A stretch of 64,000 nucleotides of DNA, from positions 121,122,001-121,186,000 of the forward strand of contig NC_134137.1 in assembly GCF_033958435.1 (NCBI RefSeq). Direction: 5' to 3'. Shown in pieces: positions 50,201 to 58,611 of this stretch. Source of the DNA: Carettochelys insculpta (lineage: Eukaryota > Chordata > Testudines > Carettochelyidae). How positions within the stretch are numbered: the first letter of the stretch is position 1; each line of letters begins with the position of its first letter. The position numbers and the translations under genes were made by a program. Under the pieces are notes generated by a model. That model searched no databases, was not told where the DNA came from, and saw only the letters and a list, made by a program, of their open reading frames with translations.

Positions 50201-52411
50201 CTTGACAAGTCTTGCTTAAATTATCATATTTATAGCCTGTATCGCACAGGCACGCAAATGAGCTAATTAAATTTTTACAACGAGCTTCTCCACAAATGCC
50301 TTTTGACACTGTGCATTCATCGATATCTGCAAAAGAGTCAAACGCACAAGAGGACTTCAGATCAGCATCTTTTCAATGTCTGCACATTTTAAGTAAGACA
50401 ACGGTCACTGTTTTATTTGGGTAATTGATATGTTTACGAATATACTTGAGAAACTCTCTACAGTGTTGGTCTGATAAAATATTAAAGCTGTTCAGTACCA
50501 GGAAGGAAGTGATTACAGACTTCCCAAGAATAGCTGCAGGCTTCTTTTCAAGCCATTGGCTACCTCTGGAAATAAAATGCAAAGTGAGCCAGAGGGAAAA
50601 CACTGAGAAAAGAGACCCAGTTGCCAAGTCTGATAGGGCTAAAAACCACAGAATGACAAGAGCACATAGCCAGGAAGTGGAGGATGCGGGGCGGGGTGGG
50701 GCAGGGCAGGGCAGGGCGGGGCAGGCGAGGATGCTTGGTTTTGCGCAATTAGAAAAGTTGGAGACCCTCTTTGTAACACTGCTGTCTGCTGCCCTCACCA
50801 GCACATTTCATCAAGAATTAATCTTCAATGAGATTATGCCAGGAAGGCTGAAATCTCCATTCTTTGCACTGTCACCTTCTGAATTTATTAGCTGCAATGC
50901 ACACCCAGATTAAGAAAAAATATTAAATCTAACAAACATTAAAAACAAACAAACACCAGAACAAGTTTGTAGATTGCAATGCATTGGAACTCGATATAAA
51001 TCACCAAAACAACTCTTTTGCCAACCCTTCTTCCTCTCAGTGTTGTTAGGCTCTGAGGGCTGATCAGCTGGACCTATTTAGCACAATCCAAGTCACAAAT
51101 CCTCTGTGAATCACTCCTATGCCATGATGTTGCAGGAAAGTAGGATGTAACTACTGACATGCCTAGGCATGTACTCCAAACTTACACTACCAACGAAGAT
51201 CCTCACAGGCTGCAGTTAAGTGAAAACCAAACCAAACCCTGACTATTAACAGGTTTTTCTGCTTAACAGCTAAACACACAACTTTTGGTGCAAACTAACA
51301 GTATAACTGTAACAACTGCAGGTTTCCGAGGAGTTGATCTTGTCGCCTGAAATTATGACATACGCTGCCTTACCTTCACATATTTTACTGTCTTTTTGAA
51401 GAGCATAGCCGCTGTAGCATGAACAGCGGTAACTGCCTGGGTTGTTGAGACAGACTTGATTACAGCCACCATTCTGTACGTTGCATTCATCAATATCTAG
51501 ATATCAATAAAAACGGTTAGATTTTCAACTGTTCAACATTGTGTATGTGAGGGCAGAGATAGGAAGTAGAAAGGCAAGAGAGAGGAATAACTTACAGCTT
51601 TAATACATACTAGCTGTGTCTATACTACAGCCCCCTTTCAAAAGCGGAATGCAAATGAGGCAAATTGGAAATGTAAATGAAGTGCCGATTTACATATCTC
51701 ATGCCTCATTTGCATAATTGCATTTTCTAAAGAGTCTTTTGAAAAAACAGTGGTGTAGACCATGTTCTTTTGAAATAAAACTCCGTTTTCGAAAGCACAC
51801 TTCTTCCTAATTTTTTCAGGACAGGGTGTTTTTATCTTTATCATTGCTATGGATAGTTCATTTGAGGGCGTAGCAACTGGTGTTTCACCCAGATATTTAC
51901 TGGATGAGGTAACACACACATTGTGACAGGCACGTGACATGAGACACATGGACTTTGAAAGGTGTGTTGCAGGAAGTTTTGATCAGCATAGTAGTGGAAA
52001 TATGTCAACAGATTTTGCATATATTGTGACCGGGCCTGGTGCCACTTTGACCCATGAGGTGTATACCGACCCGTGAGGTAGGGACCCTGAACTATGCGTA
52101 AACCAAACTTCAGTGTTATGGCAATTGCGAATTATGTGGCAGCAATGAAGGTGGAGTTTGGCATCAATAAATATTTACACGTGCACCATTTCAGAGTTCA
52201 AGTAAATGTATGAGGCATAGAAACACTGTACATGACAGACAATCCTGCTCATCAGAAGTCATTAAGAAAATAAACCAAATATAACTACCTTGTTCACACT
52301 TTCGCCCATGCCAGCCACGTTTGCAATGACAAAAAAAGTCACCCTTTAGATCTTCACATTGTTCAGTCCCCTCTTTCTTGCAAGGGTTCGGAGAACACTG
52401 ATTGGGTAAAT
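23113..52411 (-). CDS. GAS6: GAS6, growth arrest-specific protein 6: EGF1-4 and both laminin-G domains (eleven exons); 5' exons outside window
   Basis: Eleven exons on the minus strand join without a frame break into 563 codons including a TAG stop. All eleven have GT-AG sites. In order the partial protein carries four EGF modules with six cysteines each (residues about 1-41, 42-82, 83-124 and 125-165), then LG1 (about 166-345) and LG2 (about 365-555). All four EGF modules have the Asp/Asn hydroxylation pattern C-x-[DN]-x4-[YF]-x-C. Diagnostic segments include [55 protein letters not shown] and VTAFYHGCM, all close to my memory of human GAS6. GAS6 is a secreted vitamin-K-dependent ligand of TYRO3, AXL and MERTK; the LG pair binds the receptor, and the Gla domain (not seen here) binds phosphatidylserine on dying cells. 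The paralogue PROS1 is less likely because of the TMEM255B neighbour and these sequences. The coding length from EGF1 to the stop equals the human protein within a few residues. Confidence 0.96.
23679..23892 (+). mobile_element. pogo-like MITE
   Basis: It is bounded by TA on both sides. The left end is caggagggtctcaatattcg and the right end reversed is cagtagggtccccacattcg. Longer imperfect inverted arms follow (tgaatttcacaaat against aattgaatttgcgaa). It is related to the element at 48652. Confidence 0.7.
25130..25265 (+). repeat. sauropsid repeat containing 'aagcttgtctctcaccaaca'
   Basis: cctgaagaagagctgtgtgt, aagcttgtctctcaccaaca and gttggtccaataagagatgt form a well known interspersed sequence of turtles and crocodiles. 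I do not know its class. Confidence 0.6.
25650..25765 (+). repeat. sauropsid repeat containing 'gaagtgggtctgtcccatg'
   Basis: ctgaagaagtgggtctgtcc, gaaagctcatcacccaataa and tagtctttaaagtgctattg are the same family as both arms of 30441-30697. Confidence 0.7.
26145..26905 (-). mobile_element. CR1 LINE 3' part, interrupted by a MITE
   Basis: On the minus strand the open stretch [20 protein letters not shown] is the end of the CR1 reverse-transcriptase ORF. It is followed after an internal deletion by [20 protein letters not shown], the usual read-through of the CR1 3' region. The 3' tail is cut by the insertion at 26181-26465. Confidence 0.85.
26181..26465 (+). mobile_element. Harbinger-like MITE nested in CR1
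   Basis: The ends are ggctgcatctatactc and, reversed, gcctatatctacacttacc. The 3-bp duplication TTA (26178-26180 and 26466-26468) is the PIF/Harbinger preference. Removing the element rejoins the CR1 text aagggac-gagaggtcatcaag. Confidence 0.8.
26906..27220 (+). mobile_element. hAT-like element fragment
   Basis: agtagccatctcaaactgtg is a diverged CAGTGGTTCTCAAACTGTGG end. The inside is a degenerate cttgggctttggctttggcc stretch that I associate with a turtle hAT family. The right end is unclear. Confidence 0.5.
28558..28860 (-). mobile_element. AGGGCCCT-type DNA transposon, copy D, truncated
   Basis: tagggccctgccaagttcac, ttttggtcaattttctggtc and tttaaatctgaaatttcatgg are the right end of copies A-C read in reverse. 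The far end is missing. Confidence 0.7.
28886..29096 (+). mobile_element. Harbinger-like MITE, degraded
   Basis: The left end ggcttgtctatactatagag and the right end agcacagaccgagctt resemble the GGCTGTGTCTACACTA group. Repeats of gtcaatt in both senses lie inside. Confidence 0.5.
30441..30697. repeat. inverted pair of sauropsid repeats forming a hairpin
   Basis: Arms 30441-30559 and 30579-30697 (119 bases each) are complementary with about five mismatches and are separated by only 19 bases. They start atcaaaacaa and end ttgttttgat. Confidence 0.9.
31089..31317 (-). CDS. GAS6: GAS6 exon: laminin-G domain 2, core
   Basis: The exon is 229 nt, with acceptor gatgttcag and donor gtgatt, a weak donor with T at position +5. 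It encodes [44 protein letters not shown] and TYVGGLPG. It is more divergent from human than LG1, as expected. Confidence 0.94.
31318..32775 (-). other. GAS6 intron within LG2
   Basis: The intron is 1.46 kb. A G/A-rich stretch at 31920-32400 gives open frames in several phases without a domain. I see no clear transposon ends. Confidence 0.6.
32776..32948 (-). CDS. GAS6: GAS6 exon: start of laminin-G domain 2
   Basis: The exon is 173 nt, with acceptor tctttgtag and donor gtacaa. It encodes [20 protein letters not shown] and then [13 protein letters not shown]. The first ten residues are poorly conserved, as is usual at this linker. Confidence 0.94.
33739..34210. mobile_element. foldback element with 122-bp identical inverted arms
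   Basis: Bases 33739-33860 and 34089-34210 are exact reverse complements over 122 of 122 bases. They begin with the hAT-like end cagtggtgggcaacctgcag. The 228-base middle is not palindromic. The flanking octamers ctttaggg and caaaacta do not match, so no target duplication is visible. Confidence 0.9.
34508..35126 (+). mobile_element. AGGGCCCT-type DNA transposon, copy B
   Basis: The left end is taggggcctacaaaattcat and the right end reversed is gggccctagcaaattcatgg. Internal landmarks are shared with copy A (acccttacttttgcactgct, agagctgtgaggctgcagaa). Confidence 0.75.
35932..36261 (+). mobile_element. hAT-type MITE, family 3
   Basis: The ends are caggggtcaacagcctttc and, reversed, cagggatcagcaactacc. 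The flanking octamers cctgagag (35924-35931) and ccttagag (36262-36269) match at 7 of 8 bases. Confidence 0.85.
36717..36885 (-). CDS. GAS6: GAS6 exon: LG1 end and LG1-LG2 linker
   Basis: The exon is 169 nt, with acceptor gtctgaccag and donor gtaagt. It encodes [20 protein letters not shown], then [17 protein letters not shown]. The donor was placed at ata|gtaagt because only this choice keeps the frame into the next exon and restores the conserved Met. The segment NFSY is a further possible N-glycosylation sequon. Confidence 0.94.
36886..39211 (-). other. GAS6 intron after LG1
   Basis: The intron is 2.3 kb. One AGGGCCCT element lies at 38132-38670. I see nothing else I can name. Confidence 0.65.
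38132..38670 (+). mobile_element. AGGGCCCT-type DNA transposon, copy C
   Basis: The left end is tagggcccttcgaaactcat and the right end is cgaattttgtagggtct. Internal 'cacccttacttctgctctgc' and 'gtagcacagaagtaagggt' units occur in both senses. Confidence 0.7.
39212..39376 (-). CDS. GAS6: GAS6 exon: laminin-G domain 1, C-terminal part
   Basis: The exon is exactly 55 codons, with acceptor gtttcttcag and donor gtgagt. It encodes [27 protein letters not shown] and [13 protein letters not shown] is an N-glycosylation sequon at the position of the human site as I recall it. Confidence 0.95.
40995..41110 (+). repeat. old interspersed repeat with 'gcactgtacaaacaca'
   Basis: gtgccaggcactgtacaaac, ctccagagaacttacattct and gacaagagacaacagaggga are typical of an old amniote SINE/LINE-tail repeat. 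Its family was not determined. Confidence 0.5.
43012..43338 (+). mobile_element. DNA element with ACCTCTCTAATC-type ends, copy 2
   Basis: The left end is caggctgaacctctctagct and the right end reversed is caggttgaacctctctaatc, giving inverted ends of about 20 bases. It aligns with 18384-18700. Confidence 0.75.
43411..43446 (+). repeat. (GGGCA)n tract
   Basis: This is a tandem pentamer of seven units. A similar but less regular GGGCA/GGGCG run is at 50685-50730. Confidence 0.9.
44611..44850 (+). mobile_element. hAT-like element fragment
   Basis: ccagtgatgggcaatcagtc is a diverged CAGTGGTGGGCAACCT end. The C/T-rich inside (ccccctccctctcagcactt) resembles 12290-12330. Confidence 0.45.
45344..45440 (+). 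mobile_element. hAT-type fragment, left end only
   Basis: actctagag precedes cagtggtttccaatctgggg, an intact hAT left end next to half of a TCTAGA target duplication. No right end was found within the next kilobase. Confidence 0.55.
46031..46056 (+). repeat. (ATCA)n microsatellite
   Basis: About six uninterrupted AATC units lie in the GAS6 intron, 85 bases from the LG1 core exon. Confidence 0.9.
46143..46332 (-). CDS. GAS6: GAS6 exon: laminin-G domain 1, core
   Basis: The exon is 190 nt, with acceptor gtggtcag and donor gtgagt. It encodes [48 protein letters not shown] and INHGMWQT. It is the best conserved exon of the gene. Confidence 0.95.
46333..46715 (-). other. short GAS6 intron (383 bases)
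   Basis: I see no repeat here. Donor gtgaga and acceptor gtggtcag are in place. Confidence 0.8.
46716..46834 (-). CDS. GAS6: GAS6 exon: start of laminin-G domain 1
   Basis: The exon is 119 nt, with acceptor gattatag and donor gtgaga. It encodes DIIPCVSF, then [10 protein letters not shown] and [12 protein letters not shown]. The cysteine in IIPC lies just ahead of LG1, as in the family. Confidence 0.94.
46835..47654 (-). other. GAS6 intron between EGF4 and LG1
   Basis: The intron is 820 bases with no element that I recognise. Confidence 0.7.
47655..47776 (-). CDS. GAS6: GAS6 exon: EGF-like module 4
   Basis: The exon is 122 nt, with acceptor gatgtacag and donor gtatgt, and ends in phase 0. 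It encodes [14 protein letters not shown], then [13 protein letters not shown] and [10 protein letters not shown]. The extended loop before the last cysteine is typical of the GAS6/PROS1 fourth EGF. Confidence 0.94.
47870..48000 (+). repeat. MIR-like CORE-SINE fragment
   Basis: caccccattttacaggtgag and gaatctgagtcacaaaa are the conserved 3' part of MIR elements. Confidence 0.6.
48017..48410. mobile_element. palindromic Harbinger-like MITE
   Basis: The ends are ggctacatctacactagcc and, reversed, ggctgtgtctacactagcc. The halves are near-complete reverse complements around about 48213. The trinucleotide AAT flanks both sides (48014-48016 and 48411-48413). Confidence 0.85.
48652..49551. mobile_element. 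pogo-like element with internal minisatellite
   Basis: The left end is caggaaggtctcagagcaca and the right end reversed is cagtgaggtctcagaatatg; both are bounded by TA (48650-48651 and 49552-49553). Its ends are similar to those at 23679. The inside from about 48960 is a G-rich tandem array. Confidence 0.75.
48960..49425 (+). repeat. G-rich minisatellite, units of about 36-72 bases
   Basis: Eight diverged units contain ggagccgtgcagggt or a close form, with gagcaggcgggcagctcatg between them. Open frames on both strands through this array are by-products of the repeat. Confidence 0.75.
50201..50326 (-). CDS. GAS6: GAS6 exon: EGF-like module 3 (calcium-binding type)
   Basis: The exon is 126 nt, with acceptor cttttgcag and donor gtaagt. 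It encodes [17 protein letters not shown], then [10 protein letters not shown] and CDTGYKYD. The GEARCKNL segment is the same as I recall in human GAS6. Confidence 0.94.
50327..51373 (-). other. GAS6 intron between EGF2 and EGF3
   Basis: The intron is 1.05 kb. It holds a GGGCA-like tract at 50685-50730 and no other named element. Confidence 0.7.
51374..51496 (-). CDS. GAS6: GAS6 exon: EGF-like module 2 (calcium-binding type)
   Basis: The exon is 123 nt, with acceptor tgatatctag and donor gtaagg. It begins [12 protein letters not shown], the calcium-binding EGF signature, then [10 protein letters not shown] (hydroxylation consensus) and CYSGYAL. Six cysteines. Confidence 0.94.
51497..52288 (-). 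other. GAS6 intron between EGF1 and EGF2
   Basis: The intron is 0.8 kb. It holds a truncated Harbinger-like MITE (about 51612-51825). The rest is unremarkable. Confidence 0.7.
51612..51825 (+). mobile_element. Harbinger-like MITE, truncated
   Basis: agctgtgtctatactacagc and then gcggaatgcaaatgaggcaa and gcctcatttgcataattgc are the same family as the complete element at 57321-57554. The right end is lost. Confidence 0.65.
52289..52411 (-). CDS. GAS6: GAS6 exon: EGF-like module 1
   Basis: The exon is 123 nt, with acceptor ttttaaaaccag and donor gtagtt. It starts with two bases of a split codon. It encodes [10 protein letters not shown], then [10 protein letters not shown], then [12 protein letters not shown]: six cysteines and a hydroxylation consensus. 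LPxQC is the start of GAS6 EGF1. Confidence 0.94.
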
Positions 52412-54233
52412 CTGGTTTTAAAAAAAAAAAAAGAACACCACACCATATTGAACTCACATAGTTTATTTTCCTGCCTCTGTCAAAATCAAGACATTTTGGC
52501 AATACTGGAATTACTATCAGAAATACAGGCACACAGCACTAGTGTACTGATTTCTCTCTGTGCCGGCACTCATGCAGTGCTTCCTCAGTAGCAATCAGCA
52601 AAAGCACTCAAGCTGAAGCCTTCCTCATTAAAAAATGGAAAGGAGATTTTATTTTCCATTATGGAAAAGGGTCCCACATCTTGGAATGGATGACAACCCT
52701 CCCCACCCCAAGCTCCACCAGGGTGGAAAACAGCCCAAATTTGCTGACTTGTAGAGAACACAGGAAAGCCCATCCACTTTCCCAGGCTTTTGAAGGAGAG
52801 GAGAGTAAGAAAAGGGGCAGTGCTGAAACAAGGATGGGTGAGTGCATTTATTTTTGGGTGTTGGGATGAGGCTCTCAGTAGAACGACATGTTTGTTAGTA
52901 AGAGTTGTATTTTATATAGCTGTCAAAACTGCTGTAGGTTCACTTTTTGTAGAAATCTTTAAGAGGAAAGGAAAAGAAAGCCTCCAACGTACCACGAATA
53001 AAATAACTTCAAAGACACTAATCTGTACACAGTACAACGTTCCTAACACACCAAAGCTGAATAAACTCTAATGACAGATTCTATCACTGATTTCTAAAGC
53101 AAAGCTCCCACTGAGGTCAGCGAGAGTTCTGCATGTGAAATGTCAAGCACAGCCTTTACAGCTGATACTAATATACAAGTCAGCAACATTTCAGTGCAAG
53201 ACAGCAGTCACCCCGTCCCAGATGTTTAAATCAGCTACCAAACTGTTAACTTCACTGTTCTCACAGACTGAAATTCACCCACCCAGGCACAAAACCAACG
53301 TAACAAGGTTGTATACAAGGAACTAAGAGGAAACCCTATAAAAGTCATTGGCAGCACCTTTGCAACTGTTGTAATACAGAACAGGTTGTTCCCTACCCAG
53401 TCCACAGCCTGTAAAAATGCAATGCAGACACTGGACTCTTAACACCTCCCATGAAATCTGGCATGCAGCGGGTGGCTCTTCATCTGTGCAAGGCTCCACT
53501 TGCCAGTCCCAGCTGGGGATGAGAAAAGAAACTTCTTTCCCATGCAGGTGCTGCTCCCCAGGTGGGTCACACCCACCTTCAGAAAGCTCAGGTGGCTTCA
53601 GCTATCCCCCAACACCCAAAAGGAGAGACTGCAGCTCCAGCTGTCAGACCCCCACTCACGGGGGGACTGGCAGGTACACCGGACATAGGGTAACCTACAC
53701 CCTCTCATGCCCTCCAACCCTCACTTCTGTGCTGCTGGCAATGAGACAAATAATTGGGCCAACCTTGACAATTATTTTTTGACATATGCTCTGCGCATGG
53801 CCTGTGTACGTGCCGTAGGAGGGGACGGATAGCGTTACCTCATCTCCCTATTCTGTCAACAAGTCTGTTCAGACTGTTCAGCTACAGAGGAGGTAAGACT
53901 TTGGGTTAGGGATTTCACAACTAATGAAGTGAATGTTTTCCTTTGTCAGATTAACTCTCTCTCTCATCTTACTCTCAGTCACTGGAGGGCACGCCCGCCT
54001 CTGAAACAGCTGACTCTGAAAAAGTTTAGCAACACACTTATACTGATACAAAGCAAACTCCTTGGATGCATTTTTACATATTTATAGCACAGGGGTATTT
54101 GGTTACTACTCAATAAGCATTGTAGGAAGATTCTCGAGGATAGTCTACCGGGGGAGAAGAACAGGCAGAACAACTACTGCAGAATAGCTCTTCTACGTTA
54201 GCACCCCACGCGTGCACGGTTACACCACATTAA

Positions 54234-54450
54234 GGGCTTGTGTACACTTCCCACAGCACAGCTAATGCTGTAGCGCTTAGTGAAAACAGCTCCTAAGTTG
54301 ACAGGAGAGCTTCCCCCATCAACACCAGCATTCCGCCTCCCCAAGAGGCGCCAGTTGTGTTGACAGAAGCCTCCCATCAAAATATGTGTATTCGGCTGGT
54401 ATAACTATGTAGTTCATAACAACTCTGCCCACGTCTACACTAGGAGAAAT
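54234..54450 (+). mobile_element. Harbinger-like MITE, degraded
   Basis: It starts ttaagggcttgtgtacactt and ends near cgtctacactaggag, with gttgaca/tgttgac in opposite senses inside. The boundary with the next element is uncertain. Confidence 0.45.
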
Positions 54451-56824
54451 CTGACTTTTAATACATTCAATCTTTTAAACCTCATTCTTATGAATGTGAA
54501 TTTAAAGTGCTATCTGCCACGGCCCGCTCCATCCCCACCCAGGTCCCTGTGCCATAAGTCCTCCGTGGACCTTGGCTGTCCCCCACGAGTCCCCACAGTG
54601 ATTTGTGCACCCCAGCACACAGGGGTACCAAAAAAGTCACACCGAGGCTTTCACAAAAAGAGTAAGTTTATTTTGTGGGGACGGAATTAAGCAGCAGGGA
54701 AAATGTGCGTTGTCAAGGGTGGAGGAACAGCCTTTTGCACTGGCTACTGAGGCTAGAGCCGCAGGCTGTCCTTGTCCTCCCTCCCCACGTGACGATGGGG
54801 GCTGGGTGACCTAAGTTCAGGGGAGTCCGAGCAGCAGTGAGCGGACCCCACAGCGCTGCACTGGGAGTCTCTCTGCTCCACCTGTGTGGAGCGCAGGACC
54901 TCGGTTTGGTTGCTCACTGCCAGTATTAGCTTTGCTGCACCCTCCCACAGGTGCACCAATCGCTCTCTCTGGAACTCAGGTATATTTTACCACCCCTCTG
55001 CTGTAGTGAGCCGCCACTGTGCTGTGTCCCTTGTGCTTGCATTGGTTTTGGCTCGAACCCGCTCCATGTGCTGCAGGGTAAGATCCTGCTTGGACATTTT
55101 GAACTTTCTGGTCCCGTCTCCCACGCAGGGAATGCCTACTGAACACAGAAGGTCAACATTTAGATACCATTCACACAAACCACTTACCCATGAAACTAAA
55201 GGGTCTCTGTACCGTCAGTGAAACTTTCTTTGCGCAAGGCAGCTTAAGGATTCTTAAGGATGGGATTCAAAGTGTGCATTGCACAAGCCCTCATTTATCC
55301 AGACCATTTCCTTGTGGGCACAGTAAGCAACTGTCCAATTTACAAAGCGGGTTGGTGGGCCAAGCAGGGGAATCAAGACAGTGTCCTGAAGAAGGGGAAA
55401 AATTGTTTTCAGCCTGCCAGCAACGTGGTGTGGGAGAGAAAGAGCACCCATCAGCCACGTGGTGTGGCAATGCCCACCAGGCAAATGTAAAAGGGCAGGG
55501 AACATTACAAAGAAATGCAATCCAAATTCTCATGCTTCTTTAGGTTGCCAAAGAAGATATCCCCCTCCTAAAAGTAACAGACAGTGAAAGAGAAGAGCTG
55601 CTCAACCCGTGTGAGCACAAGCCTGAAAAACTTGCAAAAATGCTGTGTGGTGCCATGATACCAGATCACTATCTGGTTGCCTGGCATCGCAAGGTGTGCT
55701 ACCGTGGAAGTTGCAATAAGTCAGGCCTGCCCAGAAACCTTGTGCGAAGGAATGCCTGGATGAGGCCTTCACGGAGTTCTCCATCCCCAGGAACATTAAT
55801 ACGCTGTTCTGAGGGACACAGTTTCATAGCAAACCTATATCCAGGCCCATACCTATACCTATATCCAGAAAAAAATACTCACCAGAACACCTGGACCCCA
55901 GGGACTGGCTCCAGGTCTATGAGGAAGAGCTCTGGGCTGTCAGGAACAGCTTCCCTGGGCTCCTGCTAGTTGTCACCATTCTCCTCTCCATTGGCCTCTT
56001 CCTCCTGACCCACCAGCTCCTCTCAGCTCACCCGAGTCCAGACCAGGGCTTCTACAAGTGTCGAAATGAAGAGTGCGCAACTTGGTCACGTCTCCCCACC
56101 AAGAAGGGCATGCAGCTGTTCATAATAGCAGCAGGTCTCTGAAGAGGACCCAAACCACCAAATGGCTTCCTGGACTTTGTGATACACCAGCCGGAGCTCT
56201 TTCACCTTCACCCAGCACTGCACAGAGTCCCAAGAGTGATCTCTGGCAACCTTCAACTGTGACATCTTATCATATATGCTCGTGTTTCTCTTGGACACCT
56301 GAAGTCTGCTCACCACTGATTCCTCTCCCCACTGCAAAAAGATCCAGAATCTCCTGATGGCTCCATGCTGGAGCTCTCTTGTGACCCTATGTGCTCATGA
56401 TTGCAAGTGATGGTTACCAATATGATCCGATAGGTAAAAGAATTTCTAGCTTCTGGGTGCATCTTATATTTCCCGGGGTTGCTGGTGATGAATTCAAAGT
56501 CACAGGCTTCCTGCGCACCTGGAGAGCAACGGAGATAGAAGCAGCCATACCTGGCAGGTAACTGCACAGCTTTGTGGGACACATCCAAGACACTTCTGGA
56601 GGGTAATAAATTTGATTTTTGAGACATTGCACTTCCACACTGGCCCTTACTCAAAGTTTTAAATTTGAACTTGATGCTACACCCAGCTGGTTTCAACAAT
56701 ATTATAATATAGCTATTAGTGCTCCCTATATTGAGCTAGTGGTATATACGATGAAGATATTCATGTTGTAATATTAAGCTAAATGCCTTAAATTCTAATT
56801 TATCAGTTAGTGTAGATGCAGCCT
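54431..56824 (-). mobile_element. candidate long Harbinger element, decayed
   Basis: The left end cccacgtctacactagga and the right end reversed ggctgcatctacactaac are inverted. The trinucleotides outside (TCT and TCA) nearly match. Inside lie the accessory-ORF fossil at 55700-56400 and a coiled-coil-like open stretch at 54750-55180 on the same strand. Confidence 0.45.
55700..56400 (-). pseudogene. fossil Harbinger accessory protein (trihelix/SANT-like DNA-binding ORF)
   Basis: On the minus strand WGEESVVSRLQVSKRNTSIY, then DSVQCWVKVKELRLVYHKVQ, then CCYYEQLHALLGGE show the layout of the trihelix/Myb-SANT-like protein that accompanies Harbinger transposases. Further on, in another frame, come an acidic EELVGQEEEANGEENGDN and SPELFLIDLEPVP, also typical of that ORF. 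Frameshifts and stops show that it is dead. Family assignment is from memory. Confidence 0.7.
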
Positions 56825-57320
56825 CAGTCACTAAAGTGTATGGATTCACCACACCCTTGAGCACTATACTGCACAAACGTGCAGTGCCTATCAGGTTTCA
56901 GAGTGTTTTCATAAGGTCAGTGGGGTTGACAGCCACCATGGACCCTGGGGCAAGGTGTTGGTGGGGGCAGCAGGTGGCTTCACACCCTGGAAGGGACAAG
57001 GCCTCGGGCACTCAGCCCTTAGCATTGCCCAACTGCAGTGTGCTTCCCCCACACTGCCATCACAGCCATCAGCAGAGCCACACTGAGCAGTGCTCCGGTG
57101 GTGGTTCCAAGGGGCCAAGGGCTCCAGCTGCCAATGCTGCAGTAGCAGCGGCCAGGACTGAGAACTCCAGTCCTCTCTGAGTCATCGGGCCCCTGTGAAC
57201 TGCCCTGCGCCCTCCCCTGGTGGCAGTCCTGTATGTGGCCTAACAGTCTACTTTGGAAGTGACTTACCCTAACCACAGAATTAGGTCTATGTACCACAGC
57301 TTACATCAACCTAACTATAA

Positions 57321-57554
57321 GGCTGTGTCTACACTTGCATTCCTCTTTCGAGAGGGGTATGCAAATGAGGTAAATCAAAATGCAAATGAGGTGCAGATTT
57401 GCATGCCTGACACCTCATTTGCATATTCTTGTTTCAAAATAGCTTCTTTCGAAAGCAGAAAACCAGTGTAGACACTGCTCTTTCAAAAGCACACCCCATC
57501 TTCAAAAGAGTCCTCCTTCCCCTTTTTTATGGGAATGCAAGTGTAGACACAGCC
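57321..57554. mobile_element. Harbinger-like foldback MITE, intact
   Basis: The terminal 23 bases are identical at both ends (ggctgtgtctacacttgcat + tcc). The 3-bp duplication TAA is at 57318-57320 and 57555-57557. Internal tgcaaatgaggt and acctcatttgca pair. Confidence 0.9.
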
Positions 57555-58449
57555 TAAGTGTCTGCACTAAAACGTCACTCCCACCGATATAACTCGCTCA
57601 GTAGACTGACTTAGAACTCCAGCGACAGATGTAGTGCCAACAGCAACGTATACAGTGCCAGGATAGACTGCGTTAACTAAGTCAACTTTAGTGGTTTCTA
57701 GGTAAATGCCCCACAGTGCCTCACCATGACCGCTCTGGTCATTGTGTGAAACTCCACTTTCAGCTGCCTCTCCTCTAAATCCCCACGCATTTTTGACATC
57801 AGTTTCCTGTTTGCTCAGCAAGAAGAGCTCATCTAACAACTGTGCAGCTGACAATGCTAGCCACATGCTGTCCATGTGCACCTGCCCGGAGGACATGGGA
57901 GGTGGTCAGAGAAACAATCGATAGCAACAAGCAAGTCACCTGGGGTGTAAGGGAGAAGACCTGCCAGAGGGACCCGCAGCAGGGACATGTGAAAACTACA
58001 GAGCTGAGGCAGGCATAGGAGCAGGCAAAGGAGGCTCCCAGTTGCTCTGGTTGATGCTGCAGATATGCTGTTTTTACAAAGAGCTGCATGCCATTCTCGG
58101 CAGAGACCTACCCCCCTACCCCCGCCCCACACACACACCATATTTAGAGCCCGGATGATTAGTCATGGATGCCCGGAATGAGCACTGAGGTAGTGATACT
58201 GGATAAGGAAGAGGACTATGGGAAACGGACGACATAAGGATTCAATGGCACAGCCATCTGGGACCTATTTTTGACCCCAGAGCAGTTGAGCTGAGGGATG
58301 GATTAAGAATGGAGCTTTGGGGCCTGGGAGCTCCAGGGAGTGGTGCCTGCAGGTAAGCAGAGAGCAGCATCGCCCGCACTGAGCCACCTGTTTCCCCTCC
58401 GCCAAAGGAGGGGCACCCCAGGTAAATGCCCTGCACACCAACCAACGGT

Positions 58450-58611
58450 CCCTCCAATTTTTTCACCCGTTGGTGGAATAAACTGTTATAATGCACCAAG
58501 GCATGTGCGGATGTGCACCACCAGGGGCTGCAGGTGCTCTGCTAATCAGCTGGGTGGCACCTGAGTCTCGCCCGGTTGGCCACCCCGGTGCTCACCTTAC
58601 AGGGAACACTG
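58450..58611. mobile_element. MITE with GTTCCCTCTAATTTT-type end
   Basis: gtccctccaattttttcacc on the left and cagtgttccctgtaaggtg (reversed) on the right are the ends of a common hAT MITE of sauropsids. Both are diverged. Confidence 0.5.

Noticed and set aside
23113..52411. Alternative reading of the EGF/laminin-G gene as PROS1 (protein S)
   Set aside because: The sequence blocks fit GAS6 better, and the neighbour is TMEM255B, the known GAS6 neighbour.
53940..53980. ctctctctctcatctta considered as a possible Gla-exon (ERE) reverse complement
   Set aside because: The surrounding frame has no Gla-like cysteine loop and no suitable splice sites.
54750..55180. Minus-strand frames resembling a coiled-coil protein (EFQRERLVHLWEGAAKLILA)
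   Set aside because: It looks like the tail of a transposon accessory ORF and is broken by stops. It is not reported as a host gene.
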